Shown here: positions 45,544-55,600 of the stretch, piece after piece
Layout of the letters: each line of letters opens with the position of its first letter
Position numbering within the stretch: position 1 is the stretch's first letter
Origin: Limimaricola pyoseonensis
Lineage (GTDB): Bacteria; Pseudomonadota; Alphaproteobacteria; Rhodobacterales; Rhodobacteraceae
Direction of reading: 5' to 3'
Length of the DNA: 64,000 nt
Assembly (NCBI RefSeq): GCF_900102015.1
Contig: NZ_FNAT01000009.1
Coordinates: 79,527 to 143,526, forward strand
The notes under the pieces: model-generated
What the model was told of the DNA's origin: nothing
Databases searched by the model: none
The model's input: the letters and a program-made list of their open reading frames with translations, nothing else
Made by a program: the position numbers and the translations under genes

Positions 45544-46440
45544 ATGTCCTACTGGCGCTTCGCCGCGATGATCGCCACCTCGACGGTGGTGATGTTCGGG
45601 CTGATGTATCTCAACACCTACGCCTTCGAGCACGTCTTCTTCAGCGAGACCCGGACCTACATGGCGCTCCTGATGGGCGCGGTGATGGCGGTGATCATGC
45701 TCAGCTTCATGCTGTCGATGTATACGAGCACTGCGATCAACATCGCGATCTACGCCGGCGCCGTCGCGGTCTTCGGCGTGACGCTGTGGCTGATCCGCAG
45801 CCAGGAGACGGTGGACGACACCAGCTACATGGCGGCGATGATCCCGCACCATTCCATCGCGATCATGACCTCGGAGCGCGCGCAGATCGAGGATCCGCGG
45901 GTGCGCAAGCTCGCCGACGAGATCATCGCCGCGCAGCGCAAGGAGATCGGCGAGATGCGCCACCTGATCGCCGACATCGAGGAGAACGGCATCGCCAACG
46001 ATCCGGCCTTGGGCGAATCCGAGGCCCCCGCCGAGGAAGGCACGGTCGAGGAGGCGCTCGGCGCCGCGCAGCTGGCCAGCCTCGACCCGGCAGGGCTGAC
46101 ATCCGAGGAGATCGAGACCGCGCTGGCAAGCGACGCGACCTGCGCCTTCCGCCGCACCAAAGAGGGCGAGCCGGTGCTCGCCATGGCCGGCGAGAGCGGT
46201 GCGATCAAGCTGTCGGGCGTGCTGATCCCGCTCGCCGCCGGCGCGCCTGTCGCGGTCGAGGCGCTGGACGACGGCATCCGGCTCGCCGCCGAGGACATCG
46301 AGATCTCCGTCAGGCCCGACCCCGGCGCCGACTGGACCGACACCGACGACAGCCTGCGCCGCGCCGAGGCCGAGATGACCTTCCATCTCGAGCAGGGCTT
46401 GCGGGTGGGCTATCGAGGATTTCTGGACTGCGCCGCATGA
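45544..46440 (+). CDS. DUF305 membrane protein with C-terminal extension
   Basis: 298 aa. Three N-terminal membrane helices (about 5-90), then the DUF305 metal-binding stretch YMAAMIPHHSIAIMTSERAQIEDPRVRKLADEIIAAQRKEIGEM with its HH and EIGEM pattern. The last ~140 residues form a separate domain (TCAFRRTKEGEPVLAM...GVLIPLAAG). DUF305 proteins occur with copper/silver resistance genes, as here after copA. Confidence 0.87.
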   Translation: MSYWRFAAMIATSTVVMFGLMYLNTYAFEHVFFSETRTYMALLMGAVMAVIMLSFMLSMYTSTAINIAIYAGAVAVFGVTLWLIRSQETVDDTSYMAAMIPHHSIAIMTSERAQIEDPRVRKLADEIIAAQRKEIGEMRHLIADIEENGIANDPALGESEAPAEEGTVEEALGAAQLASLDPAGLTSEEIETALASDATCAFRRTKEGEPVLAMAGESGAIKLSGVLIPLAAGAPVAVEALDDGIRLAAEDIEISVRPDPGADWTDTDDSLRRAEAEMTFHLEQGLRVGYRGFLDCAA

Positions 46441-47043
46441 CTGACATTGCGTAAAGCGCAGAGATTGGCCGCTCTCCGCCCTCTCGTCCATCTGGCTCGC
46501 GGGCGCAGCGTTGACCGCGCGCCCGCATCGAACGGCCGCAACGACAAGGGTTCAATCTCCGTTCCATCTTGGCGAGCGCGAGTAGCGTCGGAGATGCTCG
46601 GATAGTCAGCACGAAAAGCCGAGAGATATTGAGGGCCTACAAACCCTGTCTCCATTCGGCGTAGTCATGCGGCTCAGAGGATACGGCGCCAAGAGGAACG
46701 ATTCTGGCTACCCCGAGAAACGAACAGTGTTCAGCTCGAACCTGACAACCCTCGAAAACCGGGAGAACACTATCGCGAGGGAATATGGCGGAGGAAATGC
46801 CCTTCCAACTGGACCCTCTCCTGTGACCCCTGAGGAAGCTCCGGCAGGCTAACGTGTCTTGCGATGTTCTGACGGAAATTGCGTGATCTGACATGACGCT
46901 GGCCTGAAACTCGCTGCTGCGCCGACCGTCCGACGGAACGCGCCCGCAACGCGAAAAGCCCAGCAACACACTGACTTGAATACGTTTTCTTTCTACGCAT
47001 TCGTTGTCTTGCGACCATGGAGGTCGTTCGAAAGGAAACGAAA
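46441..47043. other. Gene-free junction between chromosome-like and island-like DNA
   Basis: About 600 bases without a frame I can support. A hairpin with 8-bp arms (GCGGGCGC / GCGCCCGC) at 46499-46526 may end the DUF305 transcript. G+C visibly falls across the stretch. No tRNA, integrase, or long direct repeat was found. A CTGAAACTC 9-mer at 46904 resembles the ECF -35 element but lacks the CGTG partner. Confidence 0.5.
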
Positions 47044-47244
47044 ATGCGAGAAATTTGCCTCAGTCAAATCGATCTGGCTGCCCGATGGAGAATTAGCCCG
47101 AGGACACTTGAGCGGTGGCGGTGGACTGGCGAAGGACCGAGCTTCATGAAGCTCAGCGGGCGCGTGATCTACCGCCTCGAAGATGTGATGGCGTTCGAAA
47201 ATCAAGAGCTTCGCGACTTGGAGGAGATAAAGGTCGGGCGCTGA
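47044..47244 (+). CDS. Small MerR/AlpA-like helix-turn-helix protein
   Basis: 66 aa from MREICLSQIDLAARWRISPRTLERWRWTGEGPSFMKL. HTH_17-type helix pair with a wing GRVIYRLEDVMAFENQEL. Such small proteins act as excisionase-like or regulatory DNA-binding factors. About half its residues match the protein starting at 47347, the upstream AAAGGAAACGAAA also recurring, so the two are tandem duplicates. Confidence 0.65.
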   Translation: MREICLSQIDLAARWRISPRTLERWRWTGEGPSFMKLSGRVIYRLEDVMAFENQELRDLEEIKVGR

Positions 47245-47270
47245 ATCCGGCGCGGGCATTGTCAGGAAAA

Positions 47271-47303
47271 CCCTGCGCGAAGCATCGTGTTGGACGCGCA
47301 GGG
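47271..47303. repeat. Hairpin between the two HTH genes
   Basis: Arms CCCTGCGCG / CGCGCAGGG with a 15-nt loop, between the stop of the first HTH gene and the start of the second; possibly a terminator. Confidence 0.4.
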
Positions 47304-47346
47304 AATTTGCGTTGCGGCGGTTGAGATCGCACGAAAGGGAACGAAA

Positions 47347-47859
47347 ATGTTTGACATACGTCTGACCCAAATTGAGCTGGCAGCACCATGGAGGATCAGC
47401 CACAGCACCCTCGAATACTGGCGCTCCCTTGGTGACGAGCCTCGCTTCATCAAGATCGGACGCCGCGTTATCTACCGGATGGAGGATCTCGTGGCATTCG
47501 AAAACCGGGAGCTCAGCGAGATCGCACCGGACAAGGCCGGGGCTTGTACCATACAGATTGCCCGACGTCATCTGGACGCCAGGATCGGTATAGCACGGCC
47601 TATGCAGGATACATCGCACTGCCGAGCCAGCTTCCACGAGGCTCAGGGCGCGTTGGTCGATCCGGCACGCCCTCTTCGCAGCGAGTGCCGACGCCGGGCA
47701 CGGAGGCTCGAGTCCAAGCACAACAAAACCGGTCTAATCCGCCTAAATCCGGTTTACTCGGCCAACGGGGGGTGTAAAGATTGTGTTCAAATACGCAAGC
47801 TGCACTTGGAAGGGCCGCACCATGACCGATCGCTGGCTCTCCGTCGAGGAGATCGCTGA
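47347..47859 (+). CDS. Small helix-turn-helix protein with unrelated read-through tail
   Basis: 170 aa as an open frame. Residues 1-60 (FDIRLTQIELAAPWRISHSTLEYWR...GRRVIYRMEDLVAFENREL) duplicate the previous gene. The following ~105 residues have no recognisable pattern and run into the start of the next gene, so an ancestral stop near residue 70 has probably been lost. Functional status is uncertain. Confidence 0.5.
   Translation: MFDIRLTQIELAAPWRISHSTLEYWRSLGDEPRFIKIGRRVIYRMEDLVAFENRELSEIAPDKAGACTIQIARRHLDARIGIARPMQDTSHCRASFHEAQGALVDPARPLRSECRRRARRLESKHNKTGLIRLNPVYSANGGCKDCVQIRKLHLEGPHHDRSLALRRGDR
47726..47755. promoter_or_regulatory. Inverted repeat upstream of the defence operon
   Basis: AAACCGG-N16-CCGGTTT, 67 nt before the third HTH gene. 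A candidate operator for one of the small HTH proteins. Confidence 0.4.
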
Positions 47860-48010
47860 TTATCTCGGTGTCAGCAAGGATACTGTTTACGGGTGGATTT
47901 CCAAGCGCGAGATGCCAGCGCACAAGGTCGGTCGACTTTGGAAATTCAAGACCGACGAAATCGATGAATGGGTCAGAAACGGAAAGGCCGCCGACGACCT
48001 AGGCGCCTGA
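47822..48010 (+). CDS. Excisionase-family helix-turn-helix protein heading the DISARM operon
   Basis: 62 aa: MTDRWLSVEEIADYLGVSKDTVYGWISKREMPAHKVGRLWKFKTDEIDEWVRNGKA is a complete excisionase-family (HTH_17) domain with GRLWKF wing. It ends 30 nt before the cytosine methyltransferase. Small regulators of this type are found at the head of several restriction and defence loci. A role as a switch controlling the downstream nucleases/methylases is inferred. Confidence 0.8.
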   Translation: MTDRWLSVEEIADYLGVSKDTVYGWISKREMPAHKVGRLWKFKTDEIDEWVRNGKAADDLGA

Positions 48011-48040
48011 TCGCAGACCAGGCGAAAAGTGAGAAGATGA

Positions 48041-49135
48041 ATGAAGGACGTTACTTGCATTGACCTTTTTTGCGGTGCCGGTGGATTGACCCACGGCCTC
48101 CAGAAAGAGGGCATCAATGTCGCAGCTGGCGTCGACATCGAGGAAAGTTGCCGACACCCTTTCGAGTTTAATAATGATGCCATTTTCATCAAAGAGGACA
48201 TCAGCAAGGTGTCCGGTGCGAGACTCGACGAGCTTTTCGGAAATGGCGGGGTAAAGGTCCTTGCCGGATGCGCTCCGTGCCAGCCCTTCTCTACATATTC
48301 ACAGAGGTACGACGTGCTCAGCAGCCCACGCTGGGGGCTTCTCTATCAGTTCGACCGATTGGTGAAAGAGACGCGTCCAGACATCGTTACCATGGAGAAT
48401 GTCCCGACCGTTGCTAAACACGCCGTCTTCGACGATTTCTCAGCTTCGCTCGAAAGTCAGGGATACTTCGTTCATAGAGAGGTCATTGACTGCATCAAAT
48501 ACGGCCTTCCCCAGACGAGACGACGCATGGTCTTGCTTGCTTCAAAATTTGGGCCCATTCGCACCGCCGCACCTGATCTGGAACATGCGCGAAGTGTACG
48601 TGATGCAATTGGAGATCTGCCGCCGATTTCCCATGGCGAGAGTTACGCCGCAGACCCGTTACATACCGCATCGCGGCTGTCGCCGCTAAACGTCGAACGT
48701 ATTCGTGCTTCCAAGCCCGGCGGTTCTTGGCGTGATTGGCCAGAGCATCTGGTCGCCGCGTGTCATAAGAAAGATAGCGGCAAGACGTACCCTGGCGTTT
48801 ACGGCAGGATGGAGTGGGACAACCCTGCGCCGACTCTGACTACTCAATATTACGGGTTCGGGAACGGACGATTTGGGCACCCGGACCAAGACAGAGCAAT
48901 TTCATTGAGAGAGGGCGCGATCCTCCAAGGCTTCCCTACGACCTATTCATTCGTGCCTGAGGGCGAGCTTATTCATTTCAAATCCTTGGGTCGAATGATT
49001 GGTAACGCCGTCCCAGTAACTTTGGGAGAAGTGATTGGGCGAAGCATCATTGCCCATCTTCAGAAATTTTCTGATGCCGACCTGAATTCGGAAAGACAAT
49101 CGATCAATGGCGAATGCAAACCCCTCGTCGCCTGA
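48041..49135 (+). CDS. DNA (cytosine-5-)-methyltransferase (DrmMII-type)
   Basis: 364 aa. C5-MTase motifs: I IDLFCGAGGLTHGL, IV GCAPCQPFSTYSQ (catalytic PCQ), VI ENVP, VIII QTRRRMVLLAS, a short target-recognition region (TYPGVYGRMEWDNPAPTLTT) and X IGNAVPVTLGEVIG. It would mark host DNA as self. It overlaps vsr by 29 nt. Class 2 DISARM uses a C5-MTase (DrmMII), whereas the rest of this locus is class 1. Confidence 0.93.
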   Translation: MKDVTCIDLFCGAGGLTHGLQKEGINVAAGVDIEESCRHPFEFNNDAIFIKEDISKVSGARLDELFGNGGVKVLAGCAPCQPFSTYSQRYDVLSSPRWGLLYQFDRLVKETRPDIVTMENVPTVAKHAVFDDFSASLESQGYFVHREVIDCIKYGLPQTRRRMVLLASKFGPIRTAAPDLEHARSVRDAIGDLPPISHGESYAADPLHTASRLSPLNVERIRASKPGGSWRDWPEHLVAACHKKDSGKTYPGVYGRMEWDNPAPTLTTQYYGFGNGRFGHPDQDRAISLREGAILQGFPTTYSFVPEGELIHFKSLGRMIGNAVPVTLGEVIGRSIIAHLQKFSDADLNSERQSINGECKPLVA

Positions 49136-49541
49136 GGCCAGCCGTAGAATGGCGCGCGTACGGCAAAAGGGCACGCGAGCGGAGCTGAATCTCCGCAAGG
49201 CTCTGCATGCCCAAGGCCTGCGTTATCGACTCCATGTTCCACTTCTGGCGAAGCCCAGACGCGTCGCAGATATCGTGTTTCCTGCGACCAAGATTGCCGT
49301 GTTCGTCGATGGATGCTTTTGGCACGGGTGTCCCGAGCATGCCTCTTGGCCTAAGAGCAACGCTGATTTCTGGCGCCAGAAAATCGAAACCAATCGCTCA
49401 CGGGACGCAGACACTGACCAACGGCTGCAGGCTCTTGGGTGGGAGTCGGTTCGCATCTGGGAGCATGAAGATGCCAACCACGCCGCGAGCCGCATTGCAG
49501 AACTCGTACGCGCACGCAGAAAGAATGGGGCCCAACCATGA
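49107..49541 (+). CDS. vsr: Vsr-type very short patch repair endonuclease
   Basis: 144 aa. Vsr family: start RMARVRQKGTRAELNLRKALHAQGLRYRLH, catalytic VADIVFPATKIAVFVDGCFWHGCPEH (Asp and His of the nicking site), and WESVRIWEHE near the end. Nicks T:G mismatches made by deamination of 5-methylcytosine, so its presence implies that the adjoining C5-MTase really methylates the genome. Embedded in the operon by overlap on both sides (29 nt and 4 nt). Confidence 0.92.
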   Translation: MANANPSSPEASRRMARVRQKGTRAELNLRKALHAQGLRYRLHVPLLAKPRRVADIVFPATKIAVFVDGCFWHGCPEHASWPKSNADFWRQKIETNRSRDADTDQRLQALGWESVRIWEHEDANHAASRIAELVRARRKNGAQP

Positions 49542-52500
49542 CCATGACAGCAGACGAATTGATGGCCGCGGTAGCTCACTCTGCTGCCCCGGAACCGGGC
49601 CAGCTCGTCGAGGCTCGTCGTCGCCAATGGATGGTCTCGGAAGTCAACGGCGGGTCGGTCGCACCCGGTTTGCCCAAACGGCATCTCGTCCGGTTGGCCT
49701 CCATCGACGAGGATGCGCTCGGCGAAGAGATTGAGGTCCTCTGGGAGCTCGAGCCAGGAGCTCATGTCATTGAGAAGGCCGGTTTGCCTCGCTTGACCGG
49801 CTTGGACGACCCTTCGACACTGCAAGCGTTCCTTGATGCGGTCGTATGGGGTGCAGCGACGAACGCTGATCGCGGCTATTTGCAGGCCCCATTCCGCAGC
49901 GGTGTAGGCATCGAAGATTACCAACTGGATCCGCTCGTGCGAGCAATCGACATGGCGCGCACCAATCTTCTGATCGCCGACGACGTCGGCCTCGGCAAGA
50001 CCATTGAGGCTGGGCTCGTCATTCAAGAGATGCTCCTGCGTCACCGCGCCCGCACGGTACTCGTACTCTGCCCTGCTTCCTTGCAGGAAAAGTGGCGAGT
50101 CGAGATGCAGGAGAAGTTCGGGCTCGAGTTCCGGATCGTCGATACGGACTATGTCAAGCGTTTGCGCCGCGAGCGCGGCCTCCACGCTAATCCGTGGACG
50201 TCTTTTCCCCGTCTGATCACTTCAATGGACTGGGCCAAACAGGGCGAAGGATTGCGCCTTCTGCGGGACGCTTTGCCCCCGCATGTGAGCCATCCTAGGA
50301 AGTTCGACCTGCTCATCATCGACGAGGCTCACAACGTCGCCCCGTCCGTCGGCCGCTATGCCGTCGAAAGCCTCAGGACGCGGCTCGTTCGGCTGGCCGC
50401 GCCACACTTCCAGCACAAGCTGTTTCTCACAGCCACGCCGCATGACGGCTACACTGAATCCTTCACCGCGCTCCTTGAGCTTCTCGACGATCAGAGGTTC
50501 GCGAGAAATGTCCTTCCGAGTGACCCCCAGTTGACCCGCGTTATGGTCCGTCGACTAAAGAGCGATCTGGTCGACCCCAACGGCAAGCACATCTATCCCG
50601 AGCGGAAACTTGAGGCATTGCCGGTAGAATATGAGGGCGACGAGAGGAATGCCCGGAGCCAACTCGACGCATACGTCAAGAGCCGCGAAGGCGGTGCTGA
50701 TGGAGGACGGGCCGTCGATCACTTCGTACACCAGTTGCTGCGCAAGCGTCTATCATCGTCTCCTGCTGCGTTCGCGGCCACGCTGGAGCGGCATATAGCG
50801 ACGATCGAAGGTCGCTCGGTTAGCGACCGCGGCCAGAAAAAATTCGATGACCGCATTCTTCGGCGAGCGATAGCTAAGACCGAAGAGGACTACGCGGACG
50901 ACGCGCAGCGCGACGCCGCCGAGGCTGAGGCGATCGAGGAAGCGGGCAAGCATGTCCGGCCACCGACCGACGAAGAACGCCGGATGCTCGACCGGTTGCG
51001 GTCCTGGGCACACCAGGCAGCTCGTCGGGCCGACGCCAAGGCCACCGCCGTACTGAATTGGTTGGCCAGTCACCTGAAAGACGGTGACAGATGGACGAAT
51101 GAGCGAGTGATCCTGTTCACGGAGTATCGCGCCACTCAGCAGTGGATGCAGGAGATCCTCGCATCGAACGGCTTCGGGGGCGATAGGTTGGCTCTCATCT
51201 ATGGCGGCATGGACCCGAAAGAACGCGAGAGCGTGAAGGCCGCGTTCCAAGCCAACCCCTCGGAATCCCCGGTCAGGATTCTGCTGGCGACAGATGCTGC
51301 ATCAGAAGGCATCGACCTCCAGAACCATTGCCATCTGATGATCCACCTCGAAATCCCATACAACCCGAATGTAATGGAACAGCGGAACGGCCGCATCGAC
51401 CGCCATGGGCAACGCGCCGGCAAAGTCGTCATATGGCATCCGGTAGATGCCGAAGGCGGCCAAGGCGACGACATCCTGCGCGCGCTCCGCAAGCTGGATG
51501 CGATGCGCGCCGACATGGGCAGCGTAAATCCAGTCATTGCGCCGCAACTACCTGATTTGCTTGAAGGACGCCTCCGTGATCTGGACACGAGGGAAGCAGA
51601 AATACGCATGGAGAAGTCTCGCCGTTTCGTGAAGGCTGAACGCGATCTTCGCGATCGTGTGGCAAAACTCCACGAACGGCTGAGCGAGACTCGACGTGAA
51701 CAAAGCCTCGTGCCCGACCACATTCAGCGCGCCGTCAGCACCGCACTTCGTCTCGCGGACAAACCTGACCTGGAACCCGTTTCCCTGACGGGCGCTCCGG
51801 ATGGCACGGTTTTCCGAATGCCGCCGCTCTCGGGTTCCTGGTCCCGTTGCCTTGAGGGGCTCGAACACCCGTATACACAGAAGGTCCGCCCCATCACCTT
51901 CGACCACGATGTGGCTAAGGGACGAGATGACGTCGTCCTCATTCACCTCAACCATCGACTTGTTCAGATGAGCCTGCGGCTCTTGCGCGCGGAAATCTGG
52001 GCCCGTGACGACGTAAAGAAGCTCCACCGGGCAACCGTACGCTCTCTTCCGGACGGGGAAATCGAAGGACCAGCCGTGGTGGTGATGTCCCGGCTCGTCG
52101 TAACCGGCGGGAACCATCACCGCCTGCACGAGGAGCTCACGGAGGCTGGCGGCTATATGCGTGATACCGGTTTCCGACGTGAGGGGGTCACGGAAATTCG
52201 GCGTTGGCTAGAACAATCTCAGCCTGCGGCACTGTCGGATGCAACGTTCGACGCCTTGCGGACACGTTTCGACAAGCAGCGTGATAACATTTTGGCGGCC
52301 GTCGATGCTCGATCCAAGGACCGTCTCCGTTTTCTGGTGAACACGATCGAGACCCGCAAGCGCAAGGAAGCCGAGGACATCCGCCAAGTTCTGGACGACC
52401 TCGAAAAGGCGCTGAAAACCGAGATCGCCGCAGAGCAAAAACCCGTCCAGCTCTTACTTTTCTCAGAAGACGAACGGACGCAGCTCAAGCGGGACCTTGC

Positions 52501-52654
52501 AGCCCTAGAAGCACGCCTGGCCAGAATTCCGAACGAGCGCGATCAGGAGCTGAAGGCGATCGAGGAACGGCATTCCAATGCCGTCGACCATACTTTCCCC
52601 GTGGCCCTCGTTCTGCTGGTTCCGGATTCCCTCGCGACGGAGAAGCGCAGATGA
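49538..52654 (+). CDS. drmD: DISARM SNF2-like helicase DrmD
   Basis: 1038 aa. SF2/SNF2 motifs: I DDVGLGKTIEAGL, II LLIIDEAHNVAP, III LTATPHDGYTESF, IV ILFTEYRATQQWM, V LATDAASEGIDLQ, VI EQRNGRIDRHGQ. The long C-terminal helical region includes coiled-coil (KRKEAEDIRQVLDDLEKALKTE). ATPase translocase found only in class 1 DISARM. Overlaps vsr and drmMI by 4 nt each. Confidence 0.9.
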   Translation: MTMTADELMAAVAHSAAPEPGQLVEARRRQWMVSEVNGGSVAPGLPKRHLVRLASIDEDALGEEIEVLWELEPGAHVIEKAGLPRLTGLDDPSTLQAFLDAVVWGAATNADRGYLQAPFRSGVGIEDYQLDPLVRAIDMARTNLLIADDVGLGKTIEAGLVIQEMLLRHRARTVLVLCPASLQEKWRVEMQEKFGLEFRIVDTDYVKRLRRERGLHANPWTSFPRLITSMDWAKQGEGLRLLRDALPPHVSHPRKFDLLIIDEAHNVAPSVGRYAVESLRTRLVRLAAPHFQHKLFLTATPHDGYTESFTALLELLDDQRFARNVLPSDPQLTRVMVRRLKSDLVDPNGKHIYPERKLEALPVEYEGDERNARSQLDAYVKSREGGADGGRAVDHFVHQLLRKRLSSSPAAFAATLERHIATIEGRSVSDRGQKKFDDRILRRAIAKTEEDYADDAQRDAAEAEAIEEAGKHVRPPTDEERRMLDRLRSWAHQAARRADAKATAVLNWLASHLKDGDRWTNERVILFTEYRATQQWMQEILASNGFGGDRLALIYGGMDPKERESVKAAFQANPSESPVRILLATDAASEGIDLQNHCHLMIHLEIPYNPNVMEQRNGRIDRHGQRAGKVVIWHPVDAEGGQGDDILRALRKLDAMRADMGSVNPVIAPQLPDLLEGRLRDLDTREAEIRMEKSRRFVKAERDLRDRVAKLHERLSETRREQSLVPDHIQRAVSTALRLADKPDLEPVSLTGAPDGTVFRMPPLSGSWSRCLEGLEHPYTQKVRPITFDHDVAKGRDDVVLIHLNHRLVQMSLRLLRAEIWARDDVKKLHRATVRSLPDGEIEGPAVVVMSRLVVTGGNHHRLHEELTEAGGYMRDTGFRREGVTEIRRWLEQSQPAALSDATFDALRTRFDKQRDNILAAVDARSKDRLRFLVNTIETRKRKEAEDIRQVLDDLEKALKTEIAAEQKPVQLLLFSEDERTQLKRDLAALEARLARIPNERDQELKAIEERHSNAVDHTFPVALVLLVPDSLATEKRR

Positions 52655-55600
52655 GCAACGATCACGAATGGCTGAACCTGATCGAAGTATCAGGGCCCTT
52701 CCTCGCGGTGCCGGTACTGCGCGACGTCTTTCCGCAAAGCCTTGAGGCGCTGCCCTCGGGGCGGCCTCAGCGACTTCGTCGTACCTACGAGGAATGGCGT
52801 GATGCCGTCGACACAGACGATCTCGACCTTTCCGCGCTGCACGCGGCCTGGATAGATGATGTGCTGATCAATGCGCTCGAGATGGACAAGACGGTGCTTC
52901 GCAGGGGGGTGGCGCTGCCCGAGCAGCTGACTGTCTCGTTGCCGGAACATGGGGTCAAAGTCGCGCCCGATCTGGCTATCGTGAACCCCACGAACTCCGA
53001 CGAGCCGCTCCTGCTCATCCAAGTCTACGGGCCCGATACTGATCTTGATGCGACGCGCCGCTTCGATGGCCTCGCGATCACCCCGGCCGATCGGATGGTC
53101 GCTCTGCTCCGGGCGACTGGATGTCCAACTGGCGTCGTCACCAATGGCGAGCGCTGGATGCTCGTCCACGCGCCCGTAGGCGCCGTGGCAAGCTTCGCGA
53201 GCTGGTATGCGCGCCTTTGGGGGCAGGAACCGGAAACGTTGCGGGCATTCGTCAGTCTTTTGGGCGTCCGCCGCTTTTTTGGCCCCGACGACGGCAAGCT
53301 TCCGGCTCTCTATGAACGATCCCTGAAGCATCAGGATGAAGTTACCGAAGCGCTAGGAGAACAAGTCCGCCGCGCCGTCGAAGTGCTCGTCCAGGCTCTC
53401 GACCGCGCCGACCAGGACCGAAATCGCGAACTCTTGCGTGACGTAGATCCGCGAGAGCTCTATGAGGCCGGCCTGACCGTGATGATGCGGCTCGTATTCT
53501 TGCTGGCTGCCGAGGAACGCGCCCTACTGCTGCTCGGCGACCCGCGTTACGTCGCCTTCTACGCCATCTCCAGCCTCCGGATGCAGCTGCGCGCGGATTC
53601 CGAGGAAATCCTCGAGCGCCGTCGGTCCGCGTGGTCGCGGCTGCTCGCTTTGTTTCGCGGCGTGTATGGCGGGATCGATCACCCGACCCTGCAGCTACCG
53701 GCGCTCGGAGGTTCGCTGTTTGACCCGGATCGCTATCCTTTCCTCGAAGGGCGGAAGAAGGGCACGAGTTGGCGAAGCGATCCGGCCGAACCACTGCCGA
53801 TCGACGATCGCACGGTTCTCCTGCTGTTGGACGCGATCCAGATCTTCGAAGGTCGCACGCTGTCCTACCGCGCGCTCGACGTGGAACAGATCGGGCATGT
53901 CTACGAGGGCCTCCTCGAGCGCACGGTGAAGCGCGTCGATGACGTCACACTCGAACTCGATAGCGGATCGAAGGCGAAGAGCCCGCGTGTGACGCTCGGC
54001 GAAATGGAGTCGGCGCGGCTCGATGGCGCTGTCAAAGTGGCCGAACTGCTCAAGGAGCGGAGCGAACGATCGGAGTCTGCCATCCGCAACGCCCTCGATC
54101 GGGCGGCCGACGACCGCCTTTCCGCACGTCTGCTAAGCGTCTGTCGTGGTGACGTTGGTCTGCGCGACCGCATTCTACCTTATGCCCCCCTGCTGCGGAC
54201 CGATCCCTGGGGCTATCCGCTCGTGCACCACAAGGGCGCGTTCGTCGTGGTCCTCGGTGCCGACCGACGCGAGAGCGGCACTCACTATACGCCCAAGAGC
54301 CTGACCGAGAAGATCGTCGCGGAAACGTTAACTCCGGTTGCCTACCGCGGCCCGGCCGAAGGCAAGGCGCCCGAGGACTGGGAACTGAAGAACGCCGAGG
54401 AGCTGCTGGATCTGAAGATCTGCGACCCTGCCATGGGCTCCGGGGCCTTCCTGGTGCAGGCGTGCCGTTGGCTCTCCGACCGCTTGGTCGAGGCCTGGGC
54501 GGCGGCCGAGGCCATCGGCAAGCGGATCGACAGCGAGGGACGCATCTTCGGTGATGCGACCGAGGAGTTCGACCCTCTATCGCAGGACGTCGAGGAACGC
54601 GCGATCGTCGCACGTCGCCTCGTGGCGGAACGGTGCCTCTATGGCGTCGACAAGAACCCGCTCGCCGTGGAGCTGGCCAAGCTCTCGCTCTGGCTCACCA
54701 CCATGTCCAAGGGGCGGCCCTTCGGCTTCCTCGACCACAACCTGCGCAGCGGTGACAGCCTCCTCGGGATCCATGATATCCGGCAATTGACCGAACTCAG
54801 CATGTCCCCGAAAGGGTCGACGCAGCTCAGGTTGTTCGGGCGGAGCATTCAGGCTGCCGTGGAGAGGGCCATCGACCTGCGCACCCGTCTTCGCTCCATC
54901 CCCATCCGGGACATCGGGGATGTCGATGCGATGGCCGCGCTCGATGCCGAGTCACGACGCGCGCTTCTCTTGCCGCAGGCCGTTGCCGATGCCTTCGTCG
55001 GGATCATTCTGGCGGAAGCGCGCGCGAACGAGCGCGCGGATCGGCTGCAGGCCCTCGAGACCCTGGCCGATGCGGCGGCAAACGGGACCGAGGCTGCGTT
55101 GGATCGGCTTCGTCGGGATGCGATGACCGACCTCTGCGTTGATGCGCCTGATGGTTTTGCACGCGATCCTTTCCATTGGTCGCTCGAGTTCCCTGAGGTC
55201 TTCAGTAATGAGAAGAAGGGCTTTGATGCCTTAATTGGCAATCCGCCATTCTTGGGCGGACGCAGGATGCGATCTGCATTTGGAGATGGCTTCCTCAACT
55301 ACCTTTCTCAATACCAACCGGACGCCAGCCTCAATGCCGATTTATGTGCCTTCTTCTTTTTGCGCGCCAACGAAGTTGTCAGCAAAGCTGGTTGCTTCGG
55401 ATTTCTAGCCACGAAGTCAATTGGTGAGGGGGATACGAAGCGAACGGGTCTTGAAAAAATTGTTGGCGAACAAAATGCAGCGATAATACGGGCCCAATCT
55501 GCGTTCAGGTGGCCTGGTAGCGCAGCGGTTGTTGTAGCAACGGTGGTTGTCTGGAAGGGTATCTGGCGAGGAAAAAAATTACTCGATGGTCGCCCTGTCG

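Noticed and set aside
46904..46932. Third CTGAAACTC as an ECF promoter
   Set aside because: The CGTG element is absent at the right spacing and no sigma-linked gene follows.
46993..47721. A 242-codon minus-strand frame opposite the HTH genes
   Set aside because: Antisense to two recognisable HTH units; its internal repetition comes from their duplication.
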